Shown here in pieces: positions 1 through 6,084 of a stretch of DNA of 6,123 bases (positions within the stretch are counted from its first letter, which is position 1; each line of letters opens with the position of its first letter). Below the pieces are notes generated by a model, which saw only the letters and a list, made by a program, of their open reading frames with translations, ran no database searches and was not told where the DNA came from. The DNA is from Acidobacteriota bacterium. Lineage in GTDB: Bacteria; Acidobacteriota; Blastocatellia; RBC074. The position numbers and the translations under genes are program-made. The stretch covers positions 1 to 6,123 of the forward strand of contig JABFSD010000315.1 of the NCBI GenBank assembly GCA_013140935.1. The letters are read 5' to 3'.

Positions 1-557
1 CCGCCCACCTTGCTCAACACGCCAGAGAGAAACTTTGGAATAATGTCGAACTGTTCGAGATTCATGCTTTCCCACGGAATCTTCGGATAAGGCTGCAGAC
101 TCGGCTTGCGCTCTTTGCCGTCTTCGCCGAGCGGTTGGTAAATGTCTTTCAATTCGCCGCGCGCCGCATCGTGAACGATTTGGGCCCACGTCTCATCAGC
201 TTCGCCCAACGCGATGGCGTCGGCATGCTGCGGCCCGCCATCGCGCCCCAGTGGTTCGTCAGGCACTTCGGTCACGTGCGGTCCGCCCATCACGACGGGT
301 ACGCCGACGGCGCGCACGGCATCCGCCATGCGGTAAGCCTTCGCAATCATCCGCGTCATCGCGCCGATGCCTACTAAGCCAATGTCGTTCTCGCGCACGA
401 ACCGTGCTAGCCCGGCTTCGTCCATTGCCTGGGCATTGCCATCAATCAAGATGACTTCGTGTTCGGGCGGCGTGAGCGATTGCAAAAGAAACATCCAGAG
501 GTGCGGCATGAAATTGCGCGTCACCCCGTTGTCAGGGTTGTAAAGAAGTATTTTCAG
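1..557 (-). CDS. B12-binding-domain radical SAM protein, N-terminal part (cut by left window edge)
   Basis: A minus-strand frame stays open for 185 codons from a CTG at 557-555 to the left edge, so the 3' part is missing. The protein starts MKILLYNPDNGV and continues RNFMPHLWMFLLQ. It then shows a Rossmann-like cobalamin-binding fold: strand EVILIDGNA, strand IGLVGIGAMT, a helix over AYRMADAVRA, then VPVVMGGPHVTEVPDE, and later the ADAIALGEADETW motif. These are hallmarks of the B12-binding domain fused to radical SAM enzymes. The DxHxxG cobalamin-ligand motif is absent, as in many members. The CxxxCxxC iron-sulfur motif would lie beyond the edge and is not seen. No ATG, GTG or TTG lies in frame between the upstream TGA (about 600) and the CTG; the first ATG (509) would remove the conserved first strand. 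Substrate and reaction cannot be inferred. The preceding permease gene ends in a terminator, so this is probably a separate transcription unit. Confidence 0.85.
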   Translation of the reverse strand, partial: MKILLYNPDNGVTRNFMPHLWMFLLQSLTPPEHEVILIDGNAQAMDEAGLARFVRENDIGLVGIGAMTRMIAKAYRMADAVRAVGVPVVMGGPHVTEVPDEPLGRDGGPQHADAIALGEADETWAQIVHDAARGELKDIYQPLGEDGKERKPSLQPYPKIPWESMNLEQFDIIPKFLSGVLSKVG

Positions 558-561
558 AAAA
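551..561. repeat. A/T dyad copy 1, at the radical SAM start codon
   Basis: TTTTCAGAAAA is a near-perfect palindrome (TTTTC and GAAAA arms around one base). The same 11-mer recurs 129 bases away at 681-691 with longer arms. This copy covers the CTG start codon and reaches to the edge of the ribosome-binding site of the radical SAM gene. It may be an operator or coincidence. Confidence 0.3.
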
Positions 562-568
562 GCCTTTC
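555..568 (-). promoter_or_regulatory. Ribosome-binding site and apparent CTG start codon of the radical SAM gene
   Basis: On the minus strand GAAAGG (568-563) is followed by a 5-base spacer CTTTT and then CTG (557-555), which begins the reading MKILLYNPDN. The Shine-Dalgarno-like match and spacing, together with a typical radical SAM N-terminus starting exactly there, favour initiation at CTG. An ATA codon lies two codons further in. The first ATG (509-507) would delete 16 residues including the first beta strand. Initiation at CTG is rare, so this rests on inference. Confidence 0.5.
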
Positions 569-622
569 GTTGCTGGCGTACTTTTGTTTCAGGAGTGGGA
601 ACTCAGATTGGAAATCGCAGGC

Positions 623-651
623 AGTCTATGCTTTTCACGCCGATGTGACCA
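623..651 (-). promoter_or_regulatory. Weak candidate promoter for the radical SAM gene
   Basis: On the minus strand TGGTCA (651-646) and TAGACT (628-623) are separated by 17 bases; each matches the sigma-70 consensus at 4 of 6 positions. It lies between the permease terminator and the radical SAM start and would give a leader of roughly 55-60 bases. Matches this weak are common by chance. Confidence 0.2.
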
Positions 652-678
652 GCCAGCGTAGTAGCAGTGGTAAATTCT

Positions 679-691
679 TTTTTCAGAAAAA
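679..691. repeat. A/T dyad copy 2, upstream of the radical SAM gene
   Basis: TTTTTCAGAAAAA is a 13-base dyad (6-base arms around one central base) containing the same 11-mer as the copy at 551-561. It lies just past the permease terminator, upstream of any radical SAM promoter. The two copies bracket the whole leader region. No regulator gene is visible nearby to support an operator role. Confidence 0.3.
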
Positions 692-698
692 CACCGAT

Positions 699-741
699 AT
701 AAAAACAAAAGGCAGCGCAATCGGTGAATCGCGCTGCCTTT
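699..741 (-). terminator. Strong rho-independent terminator after the FTR1 permease gene
   Basis: On the minus strand AAAGGCAGCGC (741-731) pairs perfectly with GCGCTGCCTTT (718-708), an 11-base-pair stem with a 12-base loop. The T-rich tail TGTTTTTAT follows directly. It starts 31 bases beyond the permease stop codon. The other strand lacks a good T-run after the hairpin, so it is oriented to stop leftward transcription. The loop segment CACCGAT (726-720) is also complementary to ATCGGTG (698-692) just after the tail. Confidence 0.9.
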
Positions 742-772
742 ACGAACCCAAAGTGATATCGCCAATCTGTGC

Positions 773-1549
773 TTACTTGGCCGTAGCGGGAATTCCGCCG
801 CCGCCATTCGTCGAACGGAAGCGATCAACCAGATAAGCGCCCACCAACCACGCCGCACAGGCGATGATGATCAGCATCGAAAACCATTTGCCGTAAAGTC
901 CGTCGGGCGACCAGATTTCGGTGGCTTCGTGCAGGGCTTCGCTGTTGGGCAGCAGTCCTGCTTCGGCGTACTCGTGAAAAGTGTAAACCGCTACCTGCGC
1001 GAGGAAGAGCAAGAGAAAAATACTCGTCACCTGGAAGAAACGTTTCATATTGATGAGGTGGCCGAATTTCGCCCAGCCCAATGCTAGCAAGCCCGCGCCG
1101 CCTAAGCCCAACGCTGCACCGGCCAGCACGTTGCCGTGAACCTGGCTCATCAGCAGTGCGGTTTCCATGCCTTCGCGCGTAATCATCAACAGCGCGAAAA
1201 GGAATACGCCCGTAAAGGCTGCCCAACTCGAACGGTCGGCAGTGGCTTCGTCAATACCGGATTTGATTTGCTGTCCCATCTTGCTCGCATTGCGCCACAT
1301 GTGAATGACGAGCGAAGCGACCAGCACGACGGCAATCGTACCGAGGACGGCTTCCCACAGGGCTTCGTTCACGCCTTGCCGCAAGACGTAACCGAGCGCG
1401 AGGCTTGCTACGACCGAAGCCACGATGGCCGCATAGACCGCAGGCAACAATTGTTTGCGTCCGGTCTTGCGCAGGTAAGCCGTCATAATAGCGACGACCA
1501 AAAATGCCTCGAAGCCTTCGCGCAACACGATAATGAATGAGTTCAGCAT
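773..1549 (-). CDS. FTR1/EfeU-family iron permease
   Basis: A 258-residue integral membrane protein of the FTR1 family, which imports iron across the cytoplasmic membrane. Two diagnostic REGxE motifs are present: REGFE (10-14) in the first helix and REGME (125-129) in the fourth; in the family their Arg and Glu residues are essential for iron transport. About seven hydrophobic segments can be drawn, near 4-26, 34-56, 64-85, 109-134, 141-162, 171-195 and 222-241. A conserved-looking FHEYAEAGLLP segment follows helix 6. The length is near that of bacterial EfeU proteins (about 270-280). The ATG has a good ribosome-binding site (AAAGGT, 7-base spacer). It appears monocistronic, with its own promoter upstream and a terminator downstream. 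The EfeO and EfeB partners of the E. coli system are not in the window. A Fur-like palindrome at the promoter suggests iron repression (inferred). Confidence 0.93.
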   Translation of the reverse strand: MLNSFIIVLREGFEAFLVVAIMTAYLRKTGRKQLLPAVYAAIVASVVASLALGYVLRQGVNEALWEAVLGTIAVVLVASLVIHMWRNASKMGQQIKSGIDEATADRSSWAAFTGVFLFALLMITREGMETALLMSQVHGNVLAGAALGLGGAGLLALGWAKFGHLINMKRFFQVTSIFLLLFLAQVAVYTFHEYAEAGLLPNSEALHEATEIWSPDGLYGKWFSMLIIIACAAWLVGAYLVDRFRSTNGGGGIPATAK

Positions 1550-1556
1550 GGATACG

Positions 1557-1562
1557 ACCTTT
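1557..1562 (-). promoter_or_regulatory. Ribosome-binding site of the FTR1 permease gene
   Basis: AAAGGT on the minus strand lies 7 bases before the ATG at 1549-1547. This fixes the start that gives the first REGxE motif at residues 10-14. Confidence 0.7.
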
Positions 1563-1596
1563 CAAGTAAAAGAGTGAAGTGGGTTAAACAGGACGC

Positions 1597-1625
1597 ATCT
1601 TAGTAGGAGTGAAATTCATTTTCAA
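1597..1625 (-). promoter_or_regulatory. Sigma-70-type promoter of the FTR1 permease gene
   Basis: On the minus strand TTGAAA (1625-1620; 5 of 6 to TTGACA) is followed by exactly 17 bases and TAAGAT (1602-1597; 4 of 6 to TATAAT, with the key first T, second A and final T kept). Transcription would begin near 1590, giving a leader of about 40 bases that carries the ribosome-binding site. It sits in the 122-base gap after the DUF3108 gene, and no convincing terminator is seen in that gap. Confidence 0.6.
1610..1624. promoter_or_regulatory. Candidate Fur-box operator over the permease -35 element
   Basis: TGAAATTCATTTTCA is a 7-1-7 inverted repeat whose arms match at 6 of 7 positions. It agrees with the Fur consensus TGATAATNATTATCA at 11 of 14 defined positions. 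It overlaps the -35 element and spacer of the predicted permease promoter, where a bound repressor would block polymerase. Iron repression of an iron permease by Fur is well established in other bacteria; binding here is inferred, and no fur gene is in the window. Confidence 0.5.
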
Positions 1626-1671
1626 CTTAGAAGTAAATGACTGACCATGAACTGGGTCGGGTTGCCAATTC

Positions 1672-3249
1672 TTATCGTGGATTGGCGGCGCTCATCAGTT
1701 GAAAGCGCAGTTCGCCGAAACGTGTGCGCGTGGCGAAATAGAGCGGCAGGTGACGTGCGTCGTTTGAGACCCAGGCTTGGGCTACGAGTTGAGATTGATT
1801 GGGGGTGAGAATGTCGAGTTGAACTGCTTCACGCGGGCCGAGCGGGCCGCCGATGATTTCCTGTTTGGCGACTTTGACAGTGACGCCATGCAAGCGATGG
1901 TTGGCGTCGAGAAAGGCGTAACGATGAATCGCGCCGACCTGCAAGCGTTCGGCGCGTATGCTGTAAAACAGCGAGAGCAAATCAAGCGTGTTGGGTGGCA
2001 GCGTAATTTTCGTCGTGTTGGTCAACGTAGCAATGCGATCTTTCAGGTCGTAATCGCAAGTAACTTCTTTGGTGCGGCGGCCTTCGCGCAAACGGGTTTC
2101 GGTCTTAAGCGGTTCGAGGGTTTTGGCGTCAACAAAACTGGTGAGCTGATCGTTGACAACCATCAGCGAACGCGCTGCGCCCACACTGGAGGCTTCTCCG
2201 GCGAATTCGATCATTTGGCGCGTGCCGTCCTCACTTGGGCCTTTCTGGCGGACTTCAAAACTGGCTTTTCCGACGGCGGTGAAATTGCCCCACGCGATGT
2301 CGTAATTGAGCCGTTCGCCCAAATCGAAAGGCAACGGGCGCGGCGTGCCGTTGGTGGCGGCGACGTTCAACGGTTTGCCATCTTCAGCGGGCGTAGGCGT
2401 CGCAATCGGCGAACGCGCGGCGCGCGGCGCGATGGTTATATTGGTGAGTTCGGCGCGCACCTCGCCGAAGGGCATCTGCGTTTGAATGCCTACGGGCAAG
2501 TGTTGCGCGTCGTCAGAAAACCAGACGCGCGTGCGATATTTGCTTTTGCCTTTGGGCGAGATGTCTACGCGAATAGCGTTGTAAGCGCCGAGTTGCGTGG
2601 TGACGCGCTCGCGCTTTTTGACTTCGGCTTCGACTTCGTAAATTTGCTTGCCGAAATAGACGTTGAAGTTATGGCTTGCGCCGTCATTCAACGGACGTTG
2701 CCGCAACACATACAACAACGTAAGCAGGTCGTAAGTGTCGTTCGGAAGCGGCATCGTGCTTTGATCGTTGAAGCGAATTTCTTTTTGCGCCTGATCGAGT
2801 ACGACCGATTCATCATTGGTGCGCGAACCTTGCCGCGTGGAATTTTCCAGCCGGTAAGGTTGCATGGTCTTGGCGCTGATGTAGGACGTATATTGGTTGT
2901 AAAGCTCGAAAATCGAACGCACCTCACTGTTGGTCTCGACTTTGGTGCGCATCTGGTAGCCTTCCTGCCCGAAAAAAGCGCCGCGTTCGACGATTTCCGT
3001 TTCAATGCGCGCGGCGGTGACGAACCGCGACCACATTACGTTGTAAGTGAGTTTTTCTCCGACGACGAAAGCGCCGCCGTCACTGGCCGGTGTGGCAGCA
3101 GCCTTGTTTTCCGTAGGCTTGGGCGGAGGTGTCAAACCGCCTGATTGGCCGCCTTGTTGCGCGAGTCCGACTTGTTGCGCGAAATAATAGGCCGAGCCGC
3201 CCAACACGAGCAGAGAAAGAAGGACGATACGAGTGGCTTTCAGAGACAT
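1672..3249 (-). CDS. Exported protein with two tandem DUF3108 domains
   Basis: A 525-residue protein of unknown function. Residues 7-23 form a hydrophobic signal or anchor segment (IVLLSLLVLGGSAYYFA) without a lipobox cysteine. A Gln/Gly/Pro/Ala-rich linker runs to about 60. Two copies of a beta-rich domain resembling DUF3108 follow, near 62-272 and 309-519, joined by a Pro/Thr/Ala-rich linker. Matching blocks: GEKLTYNVMW and GERLNYDIAW; SYISAKTMQPYRLE and SFVDAKTLEPLKTE; LPNDTYDLLTLLY and LPPNTLDLLSLFY; FSDDAQHLPVGIQTQMPFGE and VSNDARHLPLYFATRTRFGE. The offset between copies is about 247-250 residues. The only cysteine is Cys398. It probably acts in the periplasm or at the outer envelope. 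The ribosome-binding site is weak (AAGG, 13 bases before the ATG). It follows pyrF by 135 bases, so co-transcription is uncertain. Most DUF3108 proteins, as I recall, carry one copy. Confidence 0.88.
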   Translation of the reverse strand: MSLKATRIVLLSLLVLGGSAYYFAQQVGLAQQGGQSGGLTPPPKPTENKAAATPASDGGAFVVGEKLTYNVMWSRFVTAARIETEIVERGAFFGQEGYQMRTKVETNSEVRSIFELYNQYTSYISAKTMQPYRLENSTRQGSRTNDESVVLDQAQKEIRFNDQSTMPLPNDTYDLLTLLYVLRQRPLNDGASHNFNVYFGKQIYEVEAEVKKRERVTTQLGAYNAIRVDISPKGKSKYRTRVWFSDDAQHLPVGIQTQMPFGEVRAELTNITIAPRAARSPIATPTPAEDGKPLNVAATNGTPRPLPFDLGERLNYDIAWGNFTAVGKASFEVRQKGPSEDGTRQMIEFAGEASSVGAARSLMVVNDQLTSFVDAKTLEPLKTETRLREGRRTKEVTCDYDLKDRIATLTNTTKITLPPNTLDLLSLFYSIRAERLQVGAIHRYAFLDANHRLHGVTVKVAKQEIIGGPLGPREAVQLDILTPNQSQLVAQAWVSNDARHLPLYFATRTRFGELRFQLMSAANPR

Positions 3250-3384
3250 AAGATGAATGCTGCCTTACTACTTTATGAATAAATCTTCCTGATCAAGACG
3301 GGCCGGTCAGGACGCGGCATTGTGTCGGAAAGCCTGCTGGGGAGCAACTGATTTAAGCAGCAATACGGCTTTTCGTGCCCGGCG

Positions 3385-4137
3385 TTACACGTTGCCGGAA
3401 TCGGCAAGTTCAATTTCCTGAAGAATTTTTTCCGCCGCCGCTCTCGGATCGTTCGCCGCAATGATCGGCCGGCCAATTACGAGATAGCTCGCACCGGCTT
3501 TGATCGCTTCAGCGGGCGTCATCACGCGCGCCTGATCGTTGAGCGCCGCGCCCGCCGGACGCACGCCCGGTGTGAGTACGATGAAGTTTGGATTTGTCAC
3601 TGCCTGTCGAATCGGCGTGATTTCATGTGGCGAAGCGACTACGCCATCAATGCCGGCCGCGTCGCAGAGTTGCGCGAGATGGATTACTTGTTCAGCGAGC
3701 GAACGGTTAATGCCAAGTTCAGCAAATGCTTCAACGGTCATACTGGTCAGCACGGTTACGCCTAAAATTTGCGGACGCACAAGGCCGTCTTTCTCACTCA
3801 CGGCGGCGACTTCATGAGCAACGGTGCGCAACATTTGCGAGCCTCCCGCAGCGTGTACGTTAAAGATGCTCACGCCCAGCCGTGCGGCTTCGATGCCAGC
3901 TTTCGCTACCGTGTTGGGAATGTCGTGAAACTTCAGATCAAGAAAGACCCGTTCGCCTTGTGCGGTGATTTGCCGAACGATGTCAGGGCCAGCGGCAGTG
4001 AAAAGTTGTTTGCCGACTTTGAACATGCCAACCGCGCCGCGCAATTGTTCGACCAGTGCAAGAGCCTGTGCGGCAGTGTCTACGTCAAGGGCGACGACCA
4101 CCGGATTTGAGATTTGAAATTTGAAATTCGCAGACAT
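3385..4137 (-). CDS. pyrF: Orotidine-5'-phosphate decarboxylase
   Basis: PyrF decarboxylates orotidine monophosphate to UMP, the last step of de novo pyrimidine synthesis, in the cytosol. The 250-residue TIM-barrel sequence has the family landmarks: PVVVALDVD (12-20, substrate-binding Asp18), MFKVG with Lys40, the active-site motif DLKFHDIPNTV (67-77, Asp67/Lys69/Asp72), GVTVLTSM (126-133), LTPGVRP (188-194) and the phosphate-binding GRP near 222-224. The length is slightly above the usual 230-245. The ATG follows the M23 gene's stop by only 6 bases and has no clear Shine-Dalgarno sequence, which suggests translational coupling. Residues 4-11 (NFKFQISN) are encoded by a 7-base tandem DNA repeat and lie before the first core strand, so they look like an added tail. 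No later in-frame ATG precedes the core; the GTG at Val13 would cut into it. Confidence 0.96.
   Translation of the reverse strand: MSANFKFQISNPVVVALDVDTAAQALALVEQLRGAVGMFKVGKQLFTAAGPDIVRQITAQGERVFLDLKFHDIPNTVAKAGIEAARLGVSIFNVHAAGGSQMLRTVAHEVAAVSEKDGLVRPQILGVTVLTSMTVEAFAELGINRSLAEQVIHLAQLCDAAGIDGVVASPHEITPIRQAVTNPNFIVLTPGVRPAGAALNDQARVMTPAEAIKAGASYLVIGRPIIAANDPRAAAEKILQEIELADSGNV
4105..4128. repeat. Heptad tandem repeat inside the 5' end of pyrF
   Basis: The plus strand reads ATTTGAG, ATTTGAA, ATTTGAA, ATT: 3.4 copies of a 7-base unit with one change. Read in the pyrF direction it encodes residues 4-11 (NFKFQISN). I recall similar AATTTCAAATTTCAAATC-type tracts as scattered, mostly intergenic repeats in several environmental bacterial genomes; a whole-genome search would be needed to confirm that here. 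Confidence 0.7.
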
Positions 4138-4143
4138 TCGTTT

Positions 4144-5025
4144 TTATTGCGGCAAACTCAATTGAAAAAGTTTGGCCGGATCAATGTAAGTGCCTTGCCA
4201 GCGCACGCCGACATGTAAGTGTTCGCTGGTGACGCGACCGGTCGCGCCGCTCAAGCCTACGACTTGGCCGCGCTGAATGGCTTCGCCTTCGCGCACGCGC
4301 AAGGCCGACAAATGCAAATAAAGCGTTAATAAACCATAGCCATGATCCACTACGACCATGCCGCCTTCATAAAAGAAGTTGCGCGCCAGCAAGACGACGC
4401 CGCTGTTCATCGCTGCGATTGGCGTACCTGTCGCGGCGCGAAAGTCCAAGCCTTGATGCACGCTTTGCCGCTCGCCGTTGAACATTCGTTGAATGCCAAA
4501 AAAATCGGTGATGACGGAATTCAGCGGCGGCGTGAAGGCTCCGCGCCAGAGGCGTTGCGGCGTAACGATTTTGAAATAACGGCTCTTAAGCGCCTGCTCA
4601 GCTTTGATGCGTTTTTGTGTGGCTTTGCTCGGACTCGTGAACTCGCGCGCTACTTCCAACTCATCGGTCGGGTAACGAAGCTGGTAGACTGGCACGTCAT
4701 ACGTCGAATTCAGCAACGTGCCATCGGCCAGCGTCGCCACCAATGCCAACGGGTAATAGCCCGCCACGGTATCAATGTTCACGCCTGCCAGACCCATCCA
4801 CTTGCGCGTGCGCGAATCGAAATCAAAGAAGATGCGTCGTTCCTGCCACGTCGCCGCCATGCCTTTGAGTTTGACGGATGACGCCACGCTAAAAATGCAC
4901 GGCGCACCGTTCGTGATGCGTTCGGGTTCGAGCGTCAACGTCAGCGGATTCGGCGCTTCGGTTTGCGCGCCTGCTGAAATCACCGTCACCCACAGCCAGA
5001 AAAGAATCGTTATTGCTGGTTTCAT
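4144..5025 (-). CDS. Secreted M23 (LytM-type) metallopeptidase
   Basis: A 293-residue zinc peptidase expected to cut peptidoglycan cross-bridges in the periplasm or outside the cell. From Met1 there is a signal peptide (MKPAITILFWLWVTVISAGAQ, likely cleaved after AGA, residue 20). A beta-rich N-terminal region follows to about 130, with the segment WMGLAGVNIDTVAGYYPLAL seen in related secreted M23 proteins. The C-terminal M23 domain spans about 165-290. Its HxxxD motif is HQGLD (His190, Asp194), with LHLS (His238) and the HxH motif HLH (269-271). These match the three zinc ligands and two catalytic histidines of LytM, so the enzyme looks active. An in-frame GTG two codons earlier (5031) sits 6 bases from AGAGGT, against 12 bases for the ATG, and may be the real start. 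A further in-frame GTG at 5121 would bury the signal peptide. The gene sits between pyrD and pyrF. Confidence 0.92.
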   Translation of the reverse strand: MKPAITILFWLWVTVISAGAQTEAPNPLTLTLEPERITNGAPCIFSVASSVKLKGMAATWQERRIFFDFDSRTRKWMGLAGVNIDTVAGYYPLALVATLADGTLLNSTYDVPVYQLRYPTDELEVAREFTSPSKATQKRIKAEQALKSRYFKIVTPQRLWRGAFTPPLNSVITDFFGIQRMFNGERQSVHQGLDFRAATGTPIAAMNSGVVLLARNFFYEGGMVVVDHGYGLLTLYLHLSALRVREGEAIQRGQVVGLSGATGRVTSEHLHVGVRWQGTYIDPAKLFQLSLPQ

Positions 5026-5136
5026 TCGCACGCTGATACCTCTTTGCGTGATGAAAGTCTGGGAGTTATGCCAGTTATGGGAGCGGATGGGAAAGCTCGC
5101 CGTTCGTTGCCGCAATCTCACAGACCTTTTCCGGTT

Positions 5137-6066
5137 TTATACCTGCACCGTTCCGACCAATTCACCGATGTTCGCCAACTTGTGTTGCGCGCAATACGCC
5201 GCCAATCCATCCACGATTTTCATCGTTGCGGTCGGATCGTAAAAATTTGCCGTACCCACTTGCACGGCGCGCGCTCCGGCGATGATGAACTCAAGCGCAT
5301 CTTCGGTCGTCCCTACGCCGCCAATGCCGATCAGCGGAATCCTCACCGCACGAAAGGCTTGAAACACACAGCGCACGGCAATCGGTTTGATCGCGGGGCC
5401 AGACAATCCGCCGGTCACGTTGGCGATGCGCGGCTTGCGCGTATTGATGTCAATCGCCATCCCAATTGCGGTGTTGATGAGCGACAACGCATCGGCTCCG
5501 GCGGCTTCGCAGGCGCGGGCGACTTCGGCTACGTCGGTGACGTTAGGCGACATCTTGACGATGACCGGACGCGACGCAGCCTTTTTGACTGCCGCCGTCA
5601 CCGCCGCCGCCTGCCGTGCATCGTTGGCGAACGACGCGCCACCCGCTTTTACGTTCGGACACGAGATGTTCAGTTCGTAAGCGTGGATGCCGTCGCCTGT
5701 TTCTAAAATCTCAATCGCTTCGATGTATTCCTCAATCGTCGAACCAAATACGTTCGGCACGATGCGTGTGTCGTAGCCGCGCAAGGCCGGCAGCTTCTCT
5801 TCGACAAAGGCGCGCGCGCCGATGTTTTGCAAACCGATGGCATTGAGCATGCCGCCGTGCGTTTCGACGATGCGCCACGGCGCATTGCCGCGCATTGGCT
5901 TGGCCGACAAGCCTTTCGTACAAATGCCGCCGAGTTTATTCAGGTCAATCAACTCGGCCATATCCAACCCATAGCCACACGTACCGCTCGCCGTCAGCAC
6001 CGGATTGTTGAATGGCACGCCCGCGATTTCGACAGCCAGCGGCGAATTGTTTTTTGCTTCCGTCAT
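5137..6066 (-). CDS. pyrD: Dihydroorotate dehydrogenase, class 1B catalytic subunit
   Basis: PyrD oxidises dihydroorotate to orotate, the fourth step of de novo UMP synthesis. The 309-residue FMN-binding barrel matches class 1 enzymes in length and lacks the N-terminal membrane segment of class 2. Counting from the ATG, NISCPN (133-138) holds the class 1 catalytic base Cys136. KGLS with Lys51, KMSPNVTD (171-178), [13 protein letters not shown] (216-228) and [11 protein letters not shown] (247-257) line the substrate and FMN sites. Sequence style ([15 protein letters not shown] near the start, [10 protein letters not shown]) favours class 1B (PyrDB). Class 1B uses NAD through a PyrK subunit with FAD and a 2Fe-2S cluster; pyrK is not in the window and could lie beyond the right edge. 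A GTG directly precedes the ATG (6069-6067) and is an equal alternative start; AGG at 6084-6082 is the only Shine-Dalgarno hint and is distant from both. Confidence 0.95.
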   Translation of the reverse strand: MTEAKNNSPLAVEIAGVPFNNPVLTASGTCGYGLDMAELIDLNKLGGICTKGLSAKPMRGNAPWRIVETHGGMLNAIGLQNIGARAFVEEKLPALRGYDTRIVPNVFGSTIEEYIEAIEILETGDGIHAYELNISCPNVKAGGASFANDARQAAAVTAAVKKAASRPVIVKMSPNVTDVAEVARACEAAGADALSLINTAIGMAIDINTRKPRIANVTGGLSGPAIKPIAVRCVFQAFRAVRIPLIGIGGVGTTEDALEFIIAGARAVQVGTANFYDPTATMKIVDGLAAYCAQHKLANIGELVGTVQV

Positions 6067-6084
6067 CACTATGTGAACTGGCCT

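Noticed and set aside
135..454. Overlapping plus-strand frames at the left end
   Set aside because: The minus strand here encodes an uninterrupted B12-binding radical SAM N-terminus; the plus frames are Arg/His-rich mirror translations.
596..686. Small minus-strand peptide (about 30 codons) reading LKKEFTTATTLAGHIGVK from the second dyad
   Set aside because: It lacks a standard start codon or ribosome-binding site and shows no recognisable peptide features.
459..836. A 125-codon plus-strand open frame across the radical SAM start, the leader and the end of the permease gene
   Set aside because: It runs through the perfect terminator stem and the antisense of two real genes, and its translation shows no family features.
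1640..1660. Hairpin after the DUF3108 stop (GACCCA with TGGTC)
   Set aside because: The stem is about five pairs with a bulge and no T-tract follows, so it is too weak to call a terminator.
1777..3144. A 455-codon open frame on the plus strand opposite the DUF3108 gene
   Set aside because: It is fully antisense to a gene with a signal segment and recognisable duplicated domains. Its translation is rich in Arg, Ala, Phe and Val without domain-like motifs, typical of a mirror frame produced by codon bias.
3250..3384. Promoter or terminator in the gap between pyrF and the DUF3108 gene
   Set aside because: TTGATC with TAAAGT has only a 15-base spacer, and the short GCCGG/CCGGC pairing around the pyrF stop has no T-run. 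Neither is convincing.
5026..5121. Longer M23 peptidase starting at the GTG at 5121
   Set aside because: It would place 32 polar residues before the signal peptide, and its purine-rich upstream element is only 2-3 bases from the codon.
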